Translations under genes and position numbers: made by a program
Notes under the pieces: generated by a model
Database searches by the model: none
What the model was told of the DNA's origin: nothing
The model's input: only the letters and a program-made list of their open reading frames with translations
NCBI GenBank assembly: GCA_024397995.1
Contig: CP073746.1
Coordinates: 1,240,001-1,304,000, forward strand
Direction of reading: 5' to 3'
From: a bacterium SCSIO 12827
GTDB lineage: Bacteria; Pseudomonadota; Alphaproteobacteria; Rhodospirillales; Casp-alpha2
DNA: 64,000 nt
Shown: positions 30,005-38,544 of the stretch, piece by piece
How the letters are laid out: the number at the start of each line of letters is the position of its first letter
How positions within the stretch are numbered: position 1 is the first letter of the stretch

Positions 30005-30079
30005 TGGGGTGTGGTGTAATTGGTAACACGACGGACTCTGACTCCGTTATTCTAGGTTCAAGTCCTAGCACCCCAGCCA
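30005..30079 (+). tRNA. tRNA-Gln (anticodon CUG)
   Basis: Cloverleaf visible: acceptor TGGGGTG (30005-30011) pairs with CACCCCA (30069-30075), followed by discriminator G and encoded CCA (30077-30079). The anticodon stem ACGGA/TCCGT holds loop CTCTGAC with anticodon CTG (30038-30040), reading CAG. The T-arm GGTTCAAGTCC is normal. A terminator follows at 30089. Confidence 0.97.
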
Positions 30080-30088
30080 AAATGAAAA

Positions 30089-30117
30089 GGCGCTCCCCGA
30101 TCAGGGAGCGCCTTTTT
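30089..30117. terminator. Bidirectional terminator after tRNA-Gln
   Basis: Stem GGCGCTCCC (30089-30097) / GGGAGCGCC (30104-30112), flanked by TTTTT on the right and, on the minus strand, TTTT on the left. It ends tRNA-Gln transcription and can also end the response regulator read leftward from 30674. Confidence 0.9.
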
Positions 30118-30146
30118 GATTCCATATGCCGTTGGTCGGCGGCGGC

Positions 30147-30674
30147 TCAGGTGCCGGCGCGCCGTTCCTCGGTGATCGGCTCACTCACTTGGCGCCGGTC
30201 GGGGCCGATGTAGGCGCCGGCGGCGATCTGCGGTTTGTGCTGGGCAGCAATGGCCGAGACGATGCGGCGCAACAGGGCATCCGCCGTTACCGGTTTGATC
30301 AAAATCTCGTTCACGCCGGCGCTCATGGCGCGGGAAATCTTCATGCGGTCGACCGAGGCCATGGTCATGATGATCGGCAGATTGGGTGACGGGCTGCCTT
30401 CGGCGCGGCGCAGAAAGGCCGTGAACTCAACGCCGGGGATGGCCTTGAGGTCCCAATCGATGATGGCCAGATGCGGTTCCTGGGTGCGCACGAGGCCAAG
30501 CGCCTCGGCCCCATCGCGGGCCAAATGCATATCGCGCACGCCAAGCTGGGCGAGGGTGCGGCGCGTCTGATGCAGGAAAAAATCCTGACTGTCGCCGACG
30601 ACTACCGATAGCCGTGCGAACCGTTCGTTTTGCGGGGTTCCTGGTCGGAACCGCGTATTCGACATAATTCCCAT
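30147..30674 (-). CDS. Single-domain response regulator with GPDRR tail
   Basis: 175 residues; the receiver has VVGDSQDFFLHQ in place of the usual acidic pair (one Asp only), phospho-acceptor Asp in AIIDWDLK, Thr in IMTMAS and Lys in LIKPVTA. The C-terminal tail AYIGPDRRQV-N-EERR is the same type as the regulator at 1.4-2.0 kb. There is no DNA-binding domain. ATG 30674 has AGGAG ten bases upstream; ATG 30665 is an alternative. No kinase adjoins, so its partner is unknown. Confidence 0.88.
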   Translation of the reverse strand: MGIMSNTRFRPGTPQNERFARLSVVVGDSQDFFLHQTRRTLAQLGVRDMHLARDGAEALGLVRTQEPHLAIIDWDLKAIPGVEFTAFLRRAEGSPSPNLPIIMTMASVDRMKISRAMSAGVNEILIKPVTADALLRRIVSAIAAQHKPQIAAGAYIGPDRRQVSEPITEERRAGT

Positions 30675-30830
30675 GGACCTGTTCTCCTGTCCGCGTTTCA
30701 GCCCCCTTCTGGGACCACTTCGCGCAGGATAAATCGCCAGGAATTACCAACTGGTTAAAAAACCTTAAGGTTTACGGGAGGGGCTGGAATTGAGCGCCGA
30801 CAAGGCGCCCATCCTGATATAGAAAAAGCC

Positions 30831-32792
30831 ATGACCCAGGAAATACCCTCACCCGGCGCCCCGCCCCTGGGGCGGGCGCGGCTTGATTGGCGGGACGGCG
30901 TGCCGTGTTCCGCCGACTTCGGGGACATCTATTTTTCGCCCAAGGGCGGCCTGGACGAAGCGCGCCACGTGTTTCTCGACGGCATCGGCGCGCCCGAGGT
31001 CTGGCAGGGGCGGCCCCGGTTCACGGTCGGCGAACTGGGATTCGGCACGGGCTTGAACGTGCTGGCCCTGTGGGATTCGTGGCGGCGCACGGCCCCGGCG
31101 GATGCACGCCTGCATGTCGTCTCGGTCGAAGGCTTTCCTTTGGAGCCGGACGGTCTGGCCGACGCCCATGCGGGGTTTCCCGAACTGGGCCCCCTCGCGG
31201 CGGAACTGCGGGCGGCCTATCCGCGCCGGGTGCCGGGCTTTCACCGCCTGCGCCTCGACGGCGGCCGGGTCGTCCTGACCCTGCTGTTCGGCCCGGTCGG
31301 GGATATGCTGGAAAAGCTGACCGCCCGTATCGACGCCTGGTTCCTGGACGGCTTCGCGCCCCGCCGCAACCCGGAAATGTGGACCGACGGCGTGTTCCGC
31401 GAGGTCGCGCGTCTGAGCGCGCCGGGGGCCCGTGTCGCGACCTTTTCCGCAGCGGGCGCCGTGCGCCGGGGCTTGGCGGCGGCGGGGTTCGCCATGGCCA
31501 AGCGCCCTGGCTTCGCCGGCAAACTGGAATGCCTGGCGGGCCGGTTCGATGCCGCCCCCATGAATGACGGGGGAGCTCCCTGGTATGCAGCTCCGGCCCC
31601 CCTTGGCCCCGGCGCCACGATCGCCGTGATCGGCGGCGGCATCGCCGGGCGGGCGGCGGCACGGGCCCTGTCCGGGGAAGGCTTCCACCCGGTTCTGTTC
31701 GACGCGGGGGATGCGGCGGCGCAGCCGGAACGGGTGCTGATGTCGCCCCGTTTGGCAGGCCCGGACGATGTTTATGGCCGCTTCATGGCCCAGGCGTTCC
31801 TGCAGGCGGAAGGGCAGGGCGGTCTGCCGCCCGCGTCGGGCGCCCTGCATCTGCCGGCGGCGGCCGAGGTGCCGCGTCTTCAAGATTTCGCGGCCCGCCT
31901 GGGCTGGGACGGTGGGCTTGCTCAGGTGGTGGACGCGACGGCGGCGTCGGACCTTGCCGGCATTAAGTCCTCGCGCGGCGGCATGTGGTATCCGGCGGCA
32001 CGGTTCGCGGGGCCGGCGACTGTCCTGGTATCGGAGATGCGAACGGCGCGGGTCACCGGGTTGTCTCTCGCCGATCCGGGCTGGCGGGTTGGCTTTGATG
32101 ACGGCGGCACGGAAACCTTCGACGCCGTGGTCCTGGCCGCGGGCCCGTGGTCTGGGGCGTTGGTTCCCGGCGGCATTCCGGGTCTGCGCGCCAACCGGGG
32201 GCAACTTTGCCATCTGCCCGTCACGGCGGCCTCCGCCCGTTTGCGCCTGCCGGTCAGCTTCGGCGGCCATATAACACCATTAACCGGGGCCGGTGGCGGA
32301 GCCATGCATGTACTGGGGTCGTCCTACCGGCGATGGGACCTAGTGGGCCAGGGCGGCAATTGGCGCGGGCTCGACGCAAGCGACATGACCTCGGCGCTGG
32401 ATGGATTGGCCGAGGTGTTCCCGGACTTGGCGGAGACCTGGCGGAAAGCACCGCTCAAGGGCTGGGCGGGGCTGCGCGCAACAACGGCGGATCATCTGCC
32501 CTTCGTGGGGCCGTTGGCGGACGTCGCCGGTTATGAGGCCGCCTACGCCGATTTGCATCACGGGCGGCGTGGAAATTGGCCGGCGGCACCCTATCAACAC
32601 AATGCCTTCGTGCTCTCGGGCCTGGGTTCGCGCGGCTATCAGACAGCGTTCCTGGCGGCGGAAATCCTGGCGTCGGTCATGGCGGGGGCGCCCAGCCCCG
32701 TGGACCGTGAGGTCGCGGCGGCTCTGCATCCTGGGCGTATGCTCATTCGCCACCTCCGGCGACCGCCGGAGAAACGGGGCCGCGAGATCTAG
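30831..32792 (+). CDS. mnmC: Bifunctional tRNA mnm5s2U biosynthesis protein MnmC
   Basis: 653 residues. The N-terminal half is the DUF752 SAM methyltransferase domain (VGELGFGTGLNVLAL; AWFLDGFAPRRNPEMW), and the C-terminal half is the FAD oxidoreductase domain (IAVIGGGIAGRAAARALS, and a C-terminal FVLSGLGSRGYQTAFLAAE). It removes carboxymethyl and methylates cmnm5U34 to mnm5U34 in tRNAs with U at position 34. It overlaps argE by 4 bp at its 3' end in convergent orientation. The adjacent tRNA-Gln has C34 and would not be its substrate. Confidence 0.93.
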   Translation: MTQEIPSPGAPPLGRARLDWRDGVPCSADFGDIYFSPKGGLDEARHVFLDGIGAPEVWQGRPRFTVGELGFGTGLNVLALWDSWRRTAPADARLHVVSVEGFPLEPDGLADAHAGFPELGPLAAELRAAYPRRVPGFHRLRLDGGRVVLTLLFGPVGDMLEKLTARIDAWFLDGFAPRRNPEMWTDGVFREVARLSAPGARVATFSAAGAVRRGLAAAGFAMAKRPGFAGKLECLAGRFDAAPMNDGGAPWYAAPAPLGPGATIAVIGGGIAGRAAARALSGEGFHPVLFDAGDAAAQPERVLMSPRLAGPDDVYGRFMAQAFLQAEGQGGLPPASGALHLPAAAEVPRLQDFAARLGWDGGLAQVVDATAASDLAGIKSSRGGMWYPAARFAGPATVLVSEMRTARVTGLSLADPGWRVGFDDGGTETFDAVVLAAGPWSGALVPGGIPGLRANRGQLCHLPVTAASARLRLPVSFGGHITPLTGAGGGAMHVLGSSYRRWDLVGQGGNWRGLDASDMTSALDGLAEVFPDLAETWRKAPLKGWAGLRATTADHLPFVGPLADVAGYEAAYADLHHGRRGNWPAAPYQHNAFVLSGLGSRGYQTAFLAAEILASVMAGAPSPVDREVAAALHPGRMLIRHLRRPPEKRGREI

Positions 32793-33949
32793 CTTTCGCA
32801 GACCTTGTCGGCCAGACGGGCCATGAAGCCTTCACCCTTGGCGACCTGATCCAGGGAAATGAATTCGTTGGGCTTATGGGCCTCGTTGATGGAGCCCGGG
32901 CCGATAATGACGCAGGGCACCCCGGCGGACTGCTGGAACAGGCCCGCTTCCGTGCCGAAGGCGACGGCGGCGTGATCATTACGCCCGGCAAGTTGCTTGG
33001 CCAGGGTCACGACCTCGTCCGTTGGATCGGTGTCGAGGGCCGGAATGCCCGACAGTTCCTCGACCTCGATACCCGTTTCCGGGGAATGGGCCTTCATCTC
33101 GGCTTCCAGTTCGCCGACCATGGCCATGATCTCGGCCTGCAGGGCATCCGGGTCGTGTTTGGGCAGATGCCGGAATTCGAAATCCATACGGCAATGGCCA
33201 GGCACGATGTTCAATTGCTCGCCGCCTTTCATGACACCCGTGTGCACGGTGGTATAGGCAACGTCGTACAATTCGTCGAACGGGCCGTCGCCGGCGATGC
33301 GGTCAGCCATGCCACGCAGGAACACGGCCAGGCGGGCAGCGTAGTCGACGGCGTTCACGCCCATCGGCGTGAGGGACGAATGCGCTTCCTTGCCTTTGAA
33401 GATGGCGCGGAAGCTGCGCTTGCCCTTGTGGCCGACGCAGACCTGCATGCTGGTCGGCTCGCCGATGATGCCCATGACCGGGCGGATCGGCTGTTCGTTC
33501 ATCATCTTGATCAGCGAGCGCACGCCGATGCAGCCGACTTCCTCGTCATGGGAAAACGCCAGGTGGATGGGCGTGGCCAGGCCGCGTTTGAGGAATTCGG
33601 GGACGTAAGCCAGGGCGATGGCGATGAAGCTTTTCATGTCCGAAGTGCCGCGCCCGTACAGCTTGCCGTCTTTTTCCGTGACCGTGAACGGATCCGTCGC
33701 CCAGTCCTGGCCATCCACGGGCACCACGTCCGTATGGCCGGACAGCATGATCCCGCCCCGGTCGGTCGGGCCCAGGGTGGCGTAAAGGTTCGCCTTGGTC
33801 CCCGTGGCGTCATGGATCAGTTGGCTGTCGACGCCATGGCTTTTCAGGTAGTCCTGAACGAAGGCCATGAGTTCGAGGTTCGAATAGTGGCTGGTGGTGT
33901 CGAAGCCCACGAGCTTTTCGATGAGCGGACGGCTGCGGAGGTCGGTCAT
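32789..33949 (-). CDS. argE: Acetylornithine deacetylase (M20 family)
   Basis: 386 residues, the usual ArgE length. Metal and catalytic residues: His in MLSGHTDVVPVDG, Asp in KLYGRGTSDMKSFIA, Glu pair in SHDEEVGCIGV, the ligand region IIGEPTSMQVC, and the C-terminal His in INEAHKPNEF. It cleaves N-acetylornithine to ornithine in arginine synthesis. Succinyl-diaminopimelate desuccinylase and other M20 enzymes look alike, but length and GEPT context favour ArgE. It stands alone. Confidence 0.87.
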   Translation of the reverse strand: MTDLRSRPLIEKLVGFDTTSHYSNLELMAFVQDYLKSHGVDSQLIHDATGTKANLYATLGPTDRGGIMLSGHTDVVPVDGQDWATDPFTVTEKDGKLYGRGTSDMKSFIAIALAYVPEFLKRGLATPIHLAFSHDEEVGCIGVRSLIKMMNEQPIRPVMGIIGEPTSMQVCVGHKGKRSFRAIFKGKEAHSSLTPMGVNAVDYAARLAVFLRGMADRIAGDGPFDELYDVAYTTVHTGVMKGGEQLNIVPGHCRMDFEFRHLPKHDPDALQAEIMAMVGELEAEMKAHSPETGIEVEELSGIPALDTDPTDEVVTLAKQLAGRNDHAAVAFGTEAGLFQQSAGVPCVIIGPGSINEAHKPNEFISLDQVAKGEGFMARLADKVCES

Positions 33950-34014
33950 GGGGTTATGGGTCTGTATCTATTGTCGGGGATATGAGCACAAAATCGGCGC
34001 TTCCGTGGCGAAGG

Positions 34015-35373
34015 TCAAGGACCGCTATGCGGGTCGCTATCAGCTGTGTCGGGACGGGGCCCCACGCCGACGCGGCGCGCCAGCTTCGGCAACATCAGGC
34101 CCATGGTCAAGCCGCGCAGGCTCATGAACACGGTGAAGGCGGCCCACAGGCCGTGATTGCCCCAGGTCGCGGTGACGAAGGGCACCGCGACGGCGAACGC
34201 GGCGAAGGAAATCGCCATGCTGTTGCGCATTTCGCGGGTCCATGTGGCGCCGATGAAAATGCCGTCGAACTGAAAGCTCCAGACCGCGATGACCGGCAGT
34301 GCAACCATCCAGGGCAGGTAGGTATAGGCCGTTTCGCGGACCCCCGATACGGTCGACAGCGTGTCGATGATGGCATTGCCGAACAACCAATAGGCGACCA
34401 TGAACAAAAGGGCGAACATCACGCCCCAGCCGGTCGTGATCTTCACTGCCTGTCGGAACAGGGTGCGGTCATGCGCCCCCACGGCCTGGCCGACCATGGC
34501 TTCGGCCGCGTTGGCGAACCCGTCGAGCGCATAGGCCGTGAACATGGAGAACTGCAGCAGCAGGGCATTGGCGGCCAGAACTTCGTCGCCCATGCGCGTG
34601 CCGGCCGAAGTGAACACGACGAAGGCCGCCTGCAGGCACATGGAACGGATGAAGATGTCGCGGTTGACGCCCAGCATGCGGCGGATGCGCGAGGTGTCGC
34701 GGATGCGCTCCCAGCGCCAGCGCCCGCCCAGTTTGGCCAATTGTCGGACGGCCAGCCACAGGCCCAGCGCGCCTGCCGAATATTCGGAAATGATGGTCGC
34801 CCAGGCGACGCCGTCCACGCCCCAGCCAAGCCCCAGCACGAACCACACGTCGAGCACGATGTTCAACCCGTTCAGGAACACCTGGGCGATCAGCGCGGCC
34901 CGCATGTTCTGCACGCCGAAGAACCAGCCGAGCAGGGCGAAGTTCAACAGCGCCGCCGGGGCCCCCCAGATGCGGATCTGAAAATAGCTTTCCGTCAGCG
35001 GCCAGACGGCGTCGCTTGCCCCCATCAACCAGTGCGAGACGCCCAGGATCGGCAGCTGCAGGGCAACCAGGCCAAGCCCCAGAGCCGTGGACAACAGGCA
35101 GGCCCGCGCCAGCCAGGAGCGCATTTGGTCCGCGTCCCCGGCCCCGTAAGATTGCGCCGTCAGGCCCGTTGTCCCCATGCGCAGGAAGTTCAGGGACGAA
35201 TAGATCACGTTCATGATGACGGCGCCGATGGCGACCGCCCCCATGTATTCGGCCCCCGGCAAACGGCCGACCACGGCGGTATCGACCAGGCCCAGGAACG
35301 GCACGGTGATGTTGGTCGCGATGATCGGCAGGGCGAGCGCCCAGACGCGCCGGTTGAAGCTGGCTTGGCTCAT
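34015..35373 (-). CDS. MATE-family multidrug/cation antiporter (DinF-like)
   Basis: 452 residues with twelve predicted helices and the two-lobe MATE pattern: LALPIIATNITVPFLGLVDT with VVGRLPGAEYMGAVAIG, and FLRMGTTGLTAQSYGAGD in the first lobe; IRSMCLQAAFVVFTSAGTRM and FANAAEAMVGQAVGAHDR in the second. It is an inner-membrane exporter of organic cations or related compounds driven by H+ or Na+. The cNMP-binding gene lies 21 bp upstream on the same strand. Confidence 0.92.
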   Translation of the reverse strand: MSQASFNRRVWALALPIIATNITVPFLGLVDTAVVGRLPGAEYMGAVAIGAVIMNVIYSSLNFLRMGTTGLTAQSYGAGDADQMRSWLARACLLSTALGLGLVALQLPILGVSHWLMGASDAVWPLTESYFQIRIWGAPAALLNFALLGWFFGVQNMRAALIAQVFLNGLNIVLDVWFVLGLGWGVDGVAWATIISEYSAGALGLWLAVRQLAKLGGRWRWERIRDTSRIRRMLGVNRDIFIRSMCLQAAFVVFTSAGTRMGDEVLAANALLLQFSMFTAYALDGFANAAEAMVGQAVGAHDRTLFRQAVKITTGWGVMFALLFMVAYWLFGNAIIDTLSTVSGVRETAYTYLPWMVALPVIAVWSFQFDGIFIGATWTREMRNSMAISFAAFAVAVPFVTATWGNHGLWAAFTVFMSLRGLTMGLMLPKLARRVGVGPRPDTADSDPHSGP

Positions 35374-35394
35374 TGGGGGGGCGGCGGGGGCCGG

Positions 35395-35838
35395 TCAGCC
35401 CGTTGCGGCCGGGCCGGAATCGGCCCTGAGGTTGGTTGCACGCAGGCGTCGGGACAGATGAAGCAGCAGGTCCTTGTAAAGCCGCCCAGCAAAGGTCGGG
35501 TTTTCAGACATCAGCGCGTCGATGGCATTGCGGGGAATGGTCAAGACTTCGGTGTCGCCATCGGCGATCAGGGTAGCGCTGGCCCCCAGGCCATCGACGA
35601 AGGACATTTCGCCGACCACGTCGCCGGGGCCGAGCGGGCCGACGAATTCGCTTAAATGCCCACCTTCGAACACATGTGTGACGCGCAGCATGCCCTGCGC
35701 GACGACCATCAGGTTTTCGACCCGGTCGCCTTGGTTGATCACCGTATCGCCGCTGCCGTAGGCATGGCCGACCGCGACCTGCATCAAGGTCTCGCGCTCG
35801 TCATCGGTGAGGTTCCGGAAGGAATGTTCCAGGGCCAT
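35395..35838 (-). CDS. Cyclic-nucleotide-binding domain protein
   Basis: 147 residues, a single Crp-type cNMP-binding domain: GDTVINQGDRVENLMVVAQG, FVGPLGPGDVVGEMSFVDG and ASATLIADGDTEVLTI (the phosphate-binding cassette is P-G-D-V-V-G-E-M-S-F). No helix-turn-helix follows, so it is not a DNA-binding regulator. It probably senses a ligand and acts by protein contact, perhaps on the MATE transporter downstream. Ligand unknown. Confidence 0.85.
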   Translation of the reverse strand: MALEHSFRNLTDDERETLMQVAVGHAYGSGDTVINQGDRVENLMVVAQGMLRVTHVFEGGHLSEFVGPLGPGDVVGEMSFVDGLGASATLIADGDTEVLTIPRNAIDALMSENPTFAGRLYKDLLLHLSRRLRATNLRADSGPAATG

Positions 35839-35937
35839 GAAAATCTGCCTTGCCCCTTGGGCGGCGTGAATTGATCAAGGAACCTAGCAGATGTTTCGCC
35901 GTCAAGGTAAGGCCCGGACGTGCGGACATGAAATTCT

Positions 35938-36744
35938 TCAAGGCCGCGCGGGGAAAGCTTCGCCGATCCAATCCCGAAGCCGGTTCCCCGCCCGTGCGCC
36001 CAAGGCCGCAGCGGCGGCGTTGGCGTGAGATATTACGCCTGTTTCCCAAGCCGAGGCGGCGTCGCCGATTCGGGCCGACGTATGGGCGACGGTCACCGCC
36101 GGAATGCCGCGGGTGTCGAGGGCGGGCAGGCGGGTAAGACCCGCATCTTCGATGCCGCTGCCGGCATCGTTGAACACGGCCAGAGCAGCGGCGGTCTTCA
36201 AGGCCCGGGCCGGGTCGCCGCCGACCAGCCCGCCGTGGGAAGCGGTGATCACGATCCGGCCCCGGTCCTCGGCCCCGACCAGGGACGCGGAATCGACGAG
36301 CACCACATCGGGCCCGCCGTCCTGCGTGATGACGCGGCGGGCTTCGTCCACCGGCGGCAAGGTGGCGGCCGAGACGGGCGCCCCGGCAAGGCGCTGCGCG
36401 GCCTCTGCGCAGGTCATGCCGACGGCGATGCCCAGGTTGTTTGCCGCCGTATTGACGGTGGCAACGACGCCCCGCGCCATCATGTCGCCGGCATCACCGA
36501 TGCGCGCCGACAGGTGGGAAACGGCGGCGGCGGCCATGCCGGCCTGATCGAGGGCATGGATGCCGGCAACCCCGGCGCCGTCCAGCCCGCCGCCGGCGTC
36601 GTTGAGAACGACGGCTCGGAGGCCCGCCTTGGCCGCTAGATATCCGGGATAAAGCCCGCCGTGGGAGCCCGAGACGACGACGCGGCCCTGGTGGGCGGCG
36701 TCAACGTCGGTGATGGAGGGGAGCAGGTGGCGTTCATCGGTCAT
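35938..36744 (-). CDS. Internally duplicated protein of unknown function (268 aa)
   Basis: ATG at 36744 (MTDERHLLPSITDVDAAHQG). Two clear internal copies: residues about 20-103 and 162-246, sharing SHGGL-N-G-N-A, NDAG-G-N2-DGAG/EDAG and ARIGDA. Conserved Asp/His/Ser residues (V-N-S-H/A-S-H-G-G) look like a ligand or catalytic site at each copy. The fold may be a pseudo-two-fold Rossmann-like enzyme, but I do not recognise the family. It lies between the cNMP/MATE genes and the YeeE/YedE pair on the same strand and has no signal peptide. Confidence 0.6.
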   Translation of the reverse strand: MTDERHLLPSITDVDAAHQGRVVVSGSHGGLYPGYLAAKAGLRAVVLNDAGGGLDGAGVAGIHALDQAGMAAAAVSHLSARIGDAGDMMARGVVATVNTAANNLGIAVGMTCAEAAQRLAGAPVSAATLPPVDEARRVITQDGGPDVVLVDSASLVGAEDRGRIVITASHGGLVGGDPARALKTAAALAVFNDAGSGIEDAGLTRLPALDTRGIPAVTVAHTSARIGDAASAWETGVISHANAAAAALGARAGNRLRDWIGEAFPARP

Positions 36745-36760
36745 GGCGGGGAGTTTACCT

Positions 36761-37174
36761 TCACCGCTGTGCAATGCGCCCGAAAAGCCACATGCCGGCG
36801 GCCATGGCGGCAAGAAAGGCAAACGCCTTTGCCTCGCCCGTGCCGAGGGCGGCCAGGGCGGGACCCGGACAGAAGCCGACAAGGCCCCAGCCGATCCCGA
36901 ACAAGACGGCGCCTGCGATCAGGCGGCGGTCCGGGCGGCCCGGCGGGGGCAGGTGGCTTTTGCTGTCGAGGACCGGCGCCCCGATGCGACGAACTAGCCA
37001 GTGGCCGGGAACGGAAACGGCGAGAGCGCCCGCCAGGACGAACGCGAGGGTCGGATCCCAAGCTCCCGTGATATCGAGAAAGCCCAGCACGCGGGCCGGG
37101 TTGACCATTTGCGAGATAATCAGGCCGGTGCCGAACAGGGCCCCGGCGATCAAGCTGACAAGCAGGCGTGCCAT
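36761..37174 (-). CDS. YeeE/YedE-type membrane protein, DUF6691 half
   Basis: 137 residues from ATG 37174; GTG 37183, overlapping the upstream stop as GTGA, is also possible. Four hydrophobic helices with MVNPARVLGFLDITGAWDP, and IGWGLVGFCPGPALAALG, which carries a conserved Cys. This is the second half of the YeeE/YedE (TsuA-like) thiosulfate/persulfide channel, in split form with the gene upstream. The conserved Cys probably handles sulfur-compound transfer; from family knowledge. Confidence 0.85.
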   Translation of the reverse strand: MARLLVSLIAGALFGTGLIISQMVNPARVLGFLDITGAWDPTLAFVLAGALAVSVPGHWLVRRIGAPVLDSKSHLPPPGRPDRRLIAGAVLFGIGWGLVGFCPGPALAALGTGEAKAFAFLAAMAAGMWLFGRIAQR

Positions 37175-37179
37175 GGCCT

Positions 37180-37599
37180 TCACCCGCCGATCAGGTGGCG
37201 GGTGGCGAACACGGTCGCCACGGCCACGGAGATATAGACGGCCGTTGCGGCGATGGATCGGATCGACCCCCGTGCCATGCCGCAGACGCCGTGGCCGCTG
37301 GTGCAGCCGCTGCCAAGCCGCGTACCGATGCCGACCAGCAATCCCCCTATGATCAGGATGGGCCAGTCAGCGGCGATCTTGACGTCGGGGGAAACCAGCT
37401 TCAGGCCAAGAAATCCGGCACCGACCAACCCGGCGATGAAGGCCGCGCGCCAGGCCAGGTTCGCGCGTTCACCGTCCAGCAGGCCGCCCAGGATGCCGCT
37501 GATGCCCGCGACCCGGCCGTTGAACAGGGCCAGAACAACCGCGCCCAGGCCAATCAGGACGCCGCCGGCAAGGGCGGAGGTGGGATCAAAGGGAATCAT
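37180..37599 (-). CDS. YeeE/YedE-type membrane protein, first half
   Basis: 139 residues, four hydrophobic helices, with GIGTRLGSGCTSGHGVCGMARGS, whose Cys residues are the hallmark of this family (usually G-x-x-x-G-S-G-C-T-S-G-H-x-x-C-G). It forms a channel with the DUF6691 half immediately downstream for thiosulfate or persulfide sulfur. It starts the pair; the next gene upstream (DMT transporter) lies 53 bp away on the same strand. Confidence 0.88.
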   Translation of the reverse strand: MIPFDPTSALAGGVLIGLGAVVLALFNGRVAGISGILGGLLDGERANLAWRAAFIAGLVGAGFLGLKLVSPDVKIAADWPILIIGGLLVGIGTRLGSGCTSGHGVCGMARGSIRSIAATAVYISVAVATVFATRHLIGG

Positions 37600-37652
37600 G
37601 GGACAGATTTAGCACGGCTGTTCACGGCAAAACACATTCAAAGGCATGAATG

Positions 37653-38528
37653 TTATTTTGTTGGGCGAACGCGGGTCTCGCGGTGCCAGATGTACAGACC
37701 CGTGGCGATGACGATGCCCGCCCCCCGGACGGTGGTCAGGTCGGGCAGGACGTTCCAGATCAACAGGTCGAACAGTACGGCCCAGCAGATCGCCGTGTAT
37801 TCGAAGGGTGTGACCACGGCTGCCGGCGCGAATTTCATGGCGAAGGTCATAAGAATCTGGCCCAGCCCACCAACCAACCCGGCGCAGATGTAGAAGATCA
37901 GGTGTTCGGTCGTCGGCGTGATCCAGACGAAGGGCAGGACCAGCAGTGACACGGCGACGCCGGTGATCATGTAATAGAACACGATCAGATAGGGCGTTTC
38001 CGTGGCCGATAGCTGCTTGATCAGGATCAGGCTGGCGGCCCAGCACAGGGTGCCGAACAGGGCAAAGAGGGCGCCGACCTGAAAGTTCCCTGTGGGGTCG
38101 AGGGCGATCATCACGCCGATGAAGCCGATGGCGATCGCGACCCAGCGGCGCAGGCCGACCTTTTCGCCGAGAAACGGAATGGCCAGAAGGGTCGTGAAAA
38201 TGGGAACGGACATGGCGATGGACATGCCGTCGCTCATGGGAATTGTCGAATAGGCGTAGAAGAAGCTGGCATTACCGACCACGCCGAACAGGGCGCGCAC
38301 GAAATGGCCGAGCGGCCGATTGGTGCGGAACGACGTCGGCCCGGCGGCATAGAATATCAGCGGCACCACCATGACCGTGGCGATGGCGTTGCGGAAGAAC
38401 ACGGCCTGAAACGGCGAATATTCCGGGCCCGCCAGTTTGACGAACATCTGCATGGCCGCCAGCGCCCCGACCGACCCGGCCATGCACAGGATGCCCAGCG
38501 CCAGCGAGCGCCGGGTCGTGTCGGTCAA
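37653..38528 (-). CDS. DMT-superfamily (EamA) transporter
   Basis: 291 residues with ten hydrophobic helices and the EamA repeat (MQMFVKLAGPEYSPFQAVFF at helix 1-2, PFLGEKVGLRRWVAIAIGFI, and the second half with FAMKFAPAAVVTPFEYTAI). A metabolite exporter or permease of unknown substrate. No ATG is available near the expected start: TTG 38528 with no clear ribosome site. It follows etfA by 16 bp and may be read from the etf promoter. Confidence 0.85.
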   Translation of the reverse strand: MTDTTRRSLALGILCMAGSVGALAAMQMFVKLAGPEYSPFQAVFFRNAIATVMVVPLIFYAAGPTSFRTNRPLGHFVRALFGVVGNASFFYAYSTIPMSDGMSIAMSVPIFTTLLAIPFLGEKVGLRRWVAIAIGFIGVMIALDPTGNFQVGALFALFGTLCWAASLILIKQLSATETPYLIVFYYMITGVAVSLLVLPFVWITPTTEHLIFYICAGLVGGLGQILMTFAMKFAPAAVVTPFEYTAICWAVLFDLLIWNVLPDLTTVRGAGIVIATGLYIWHRETRVRPTK

Positions 38529-38544
38529 AGGGGGGTGGGCGGCG

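Noticed and set aside
30005-30079. tRNA-Gln as an integration site
   Set aside because: No duplicate of its 3' end, integrase or mobile genes were seen in the window.
29790-30125. Extended N-terminus for the Ppx-like protein
   Set aside because: The longer frame runs through the tRNA-Gln gene; ATG 29789 with GGAAG is the sensible start.
30005-32792. Functional link between tRNA-Gln and mnmC because they are neighbours
   Set aside because: MnmC acts on tRNAs with U at position 34; this tRNA has C34.
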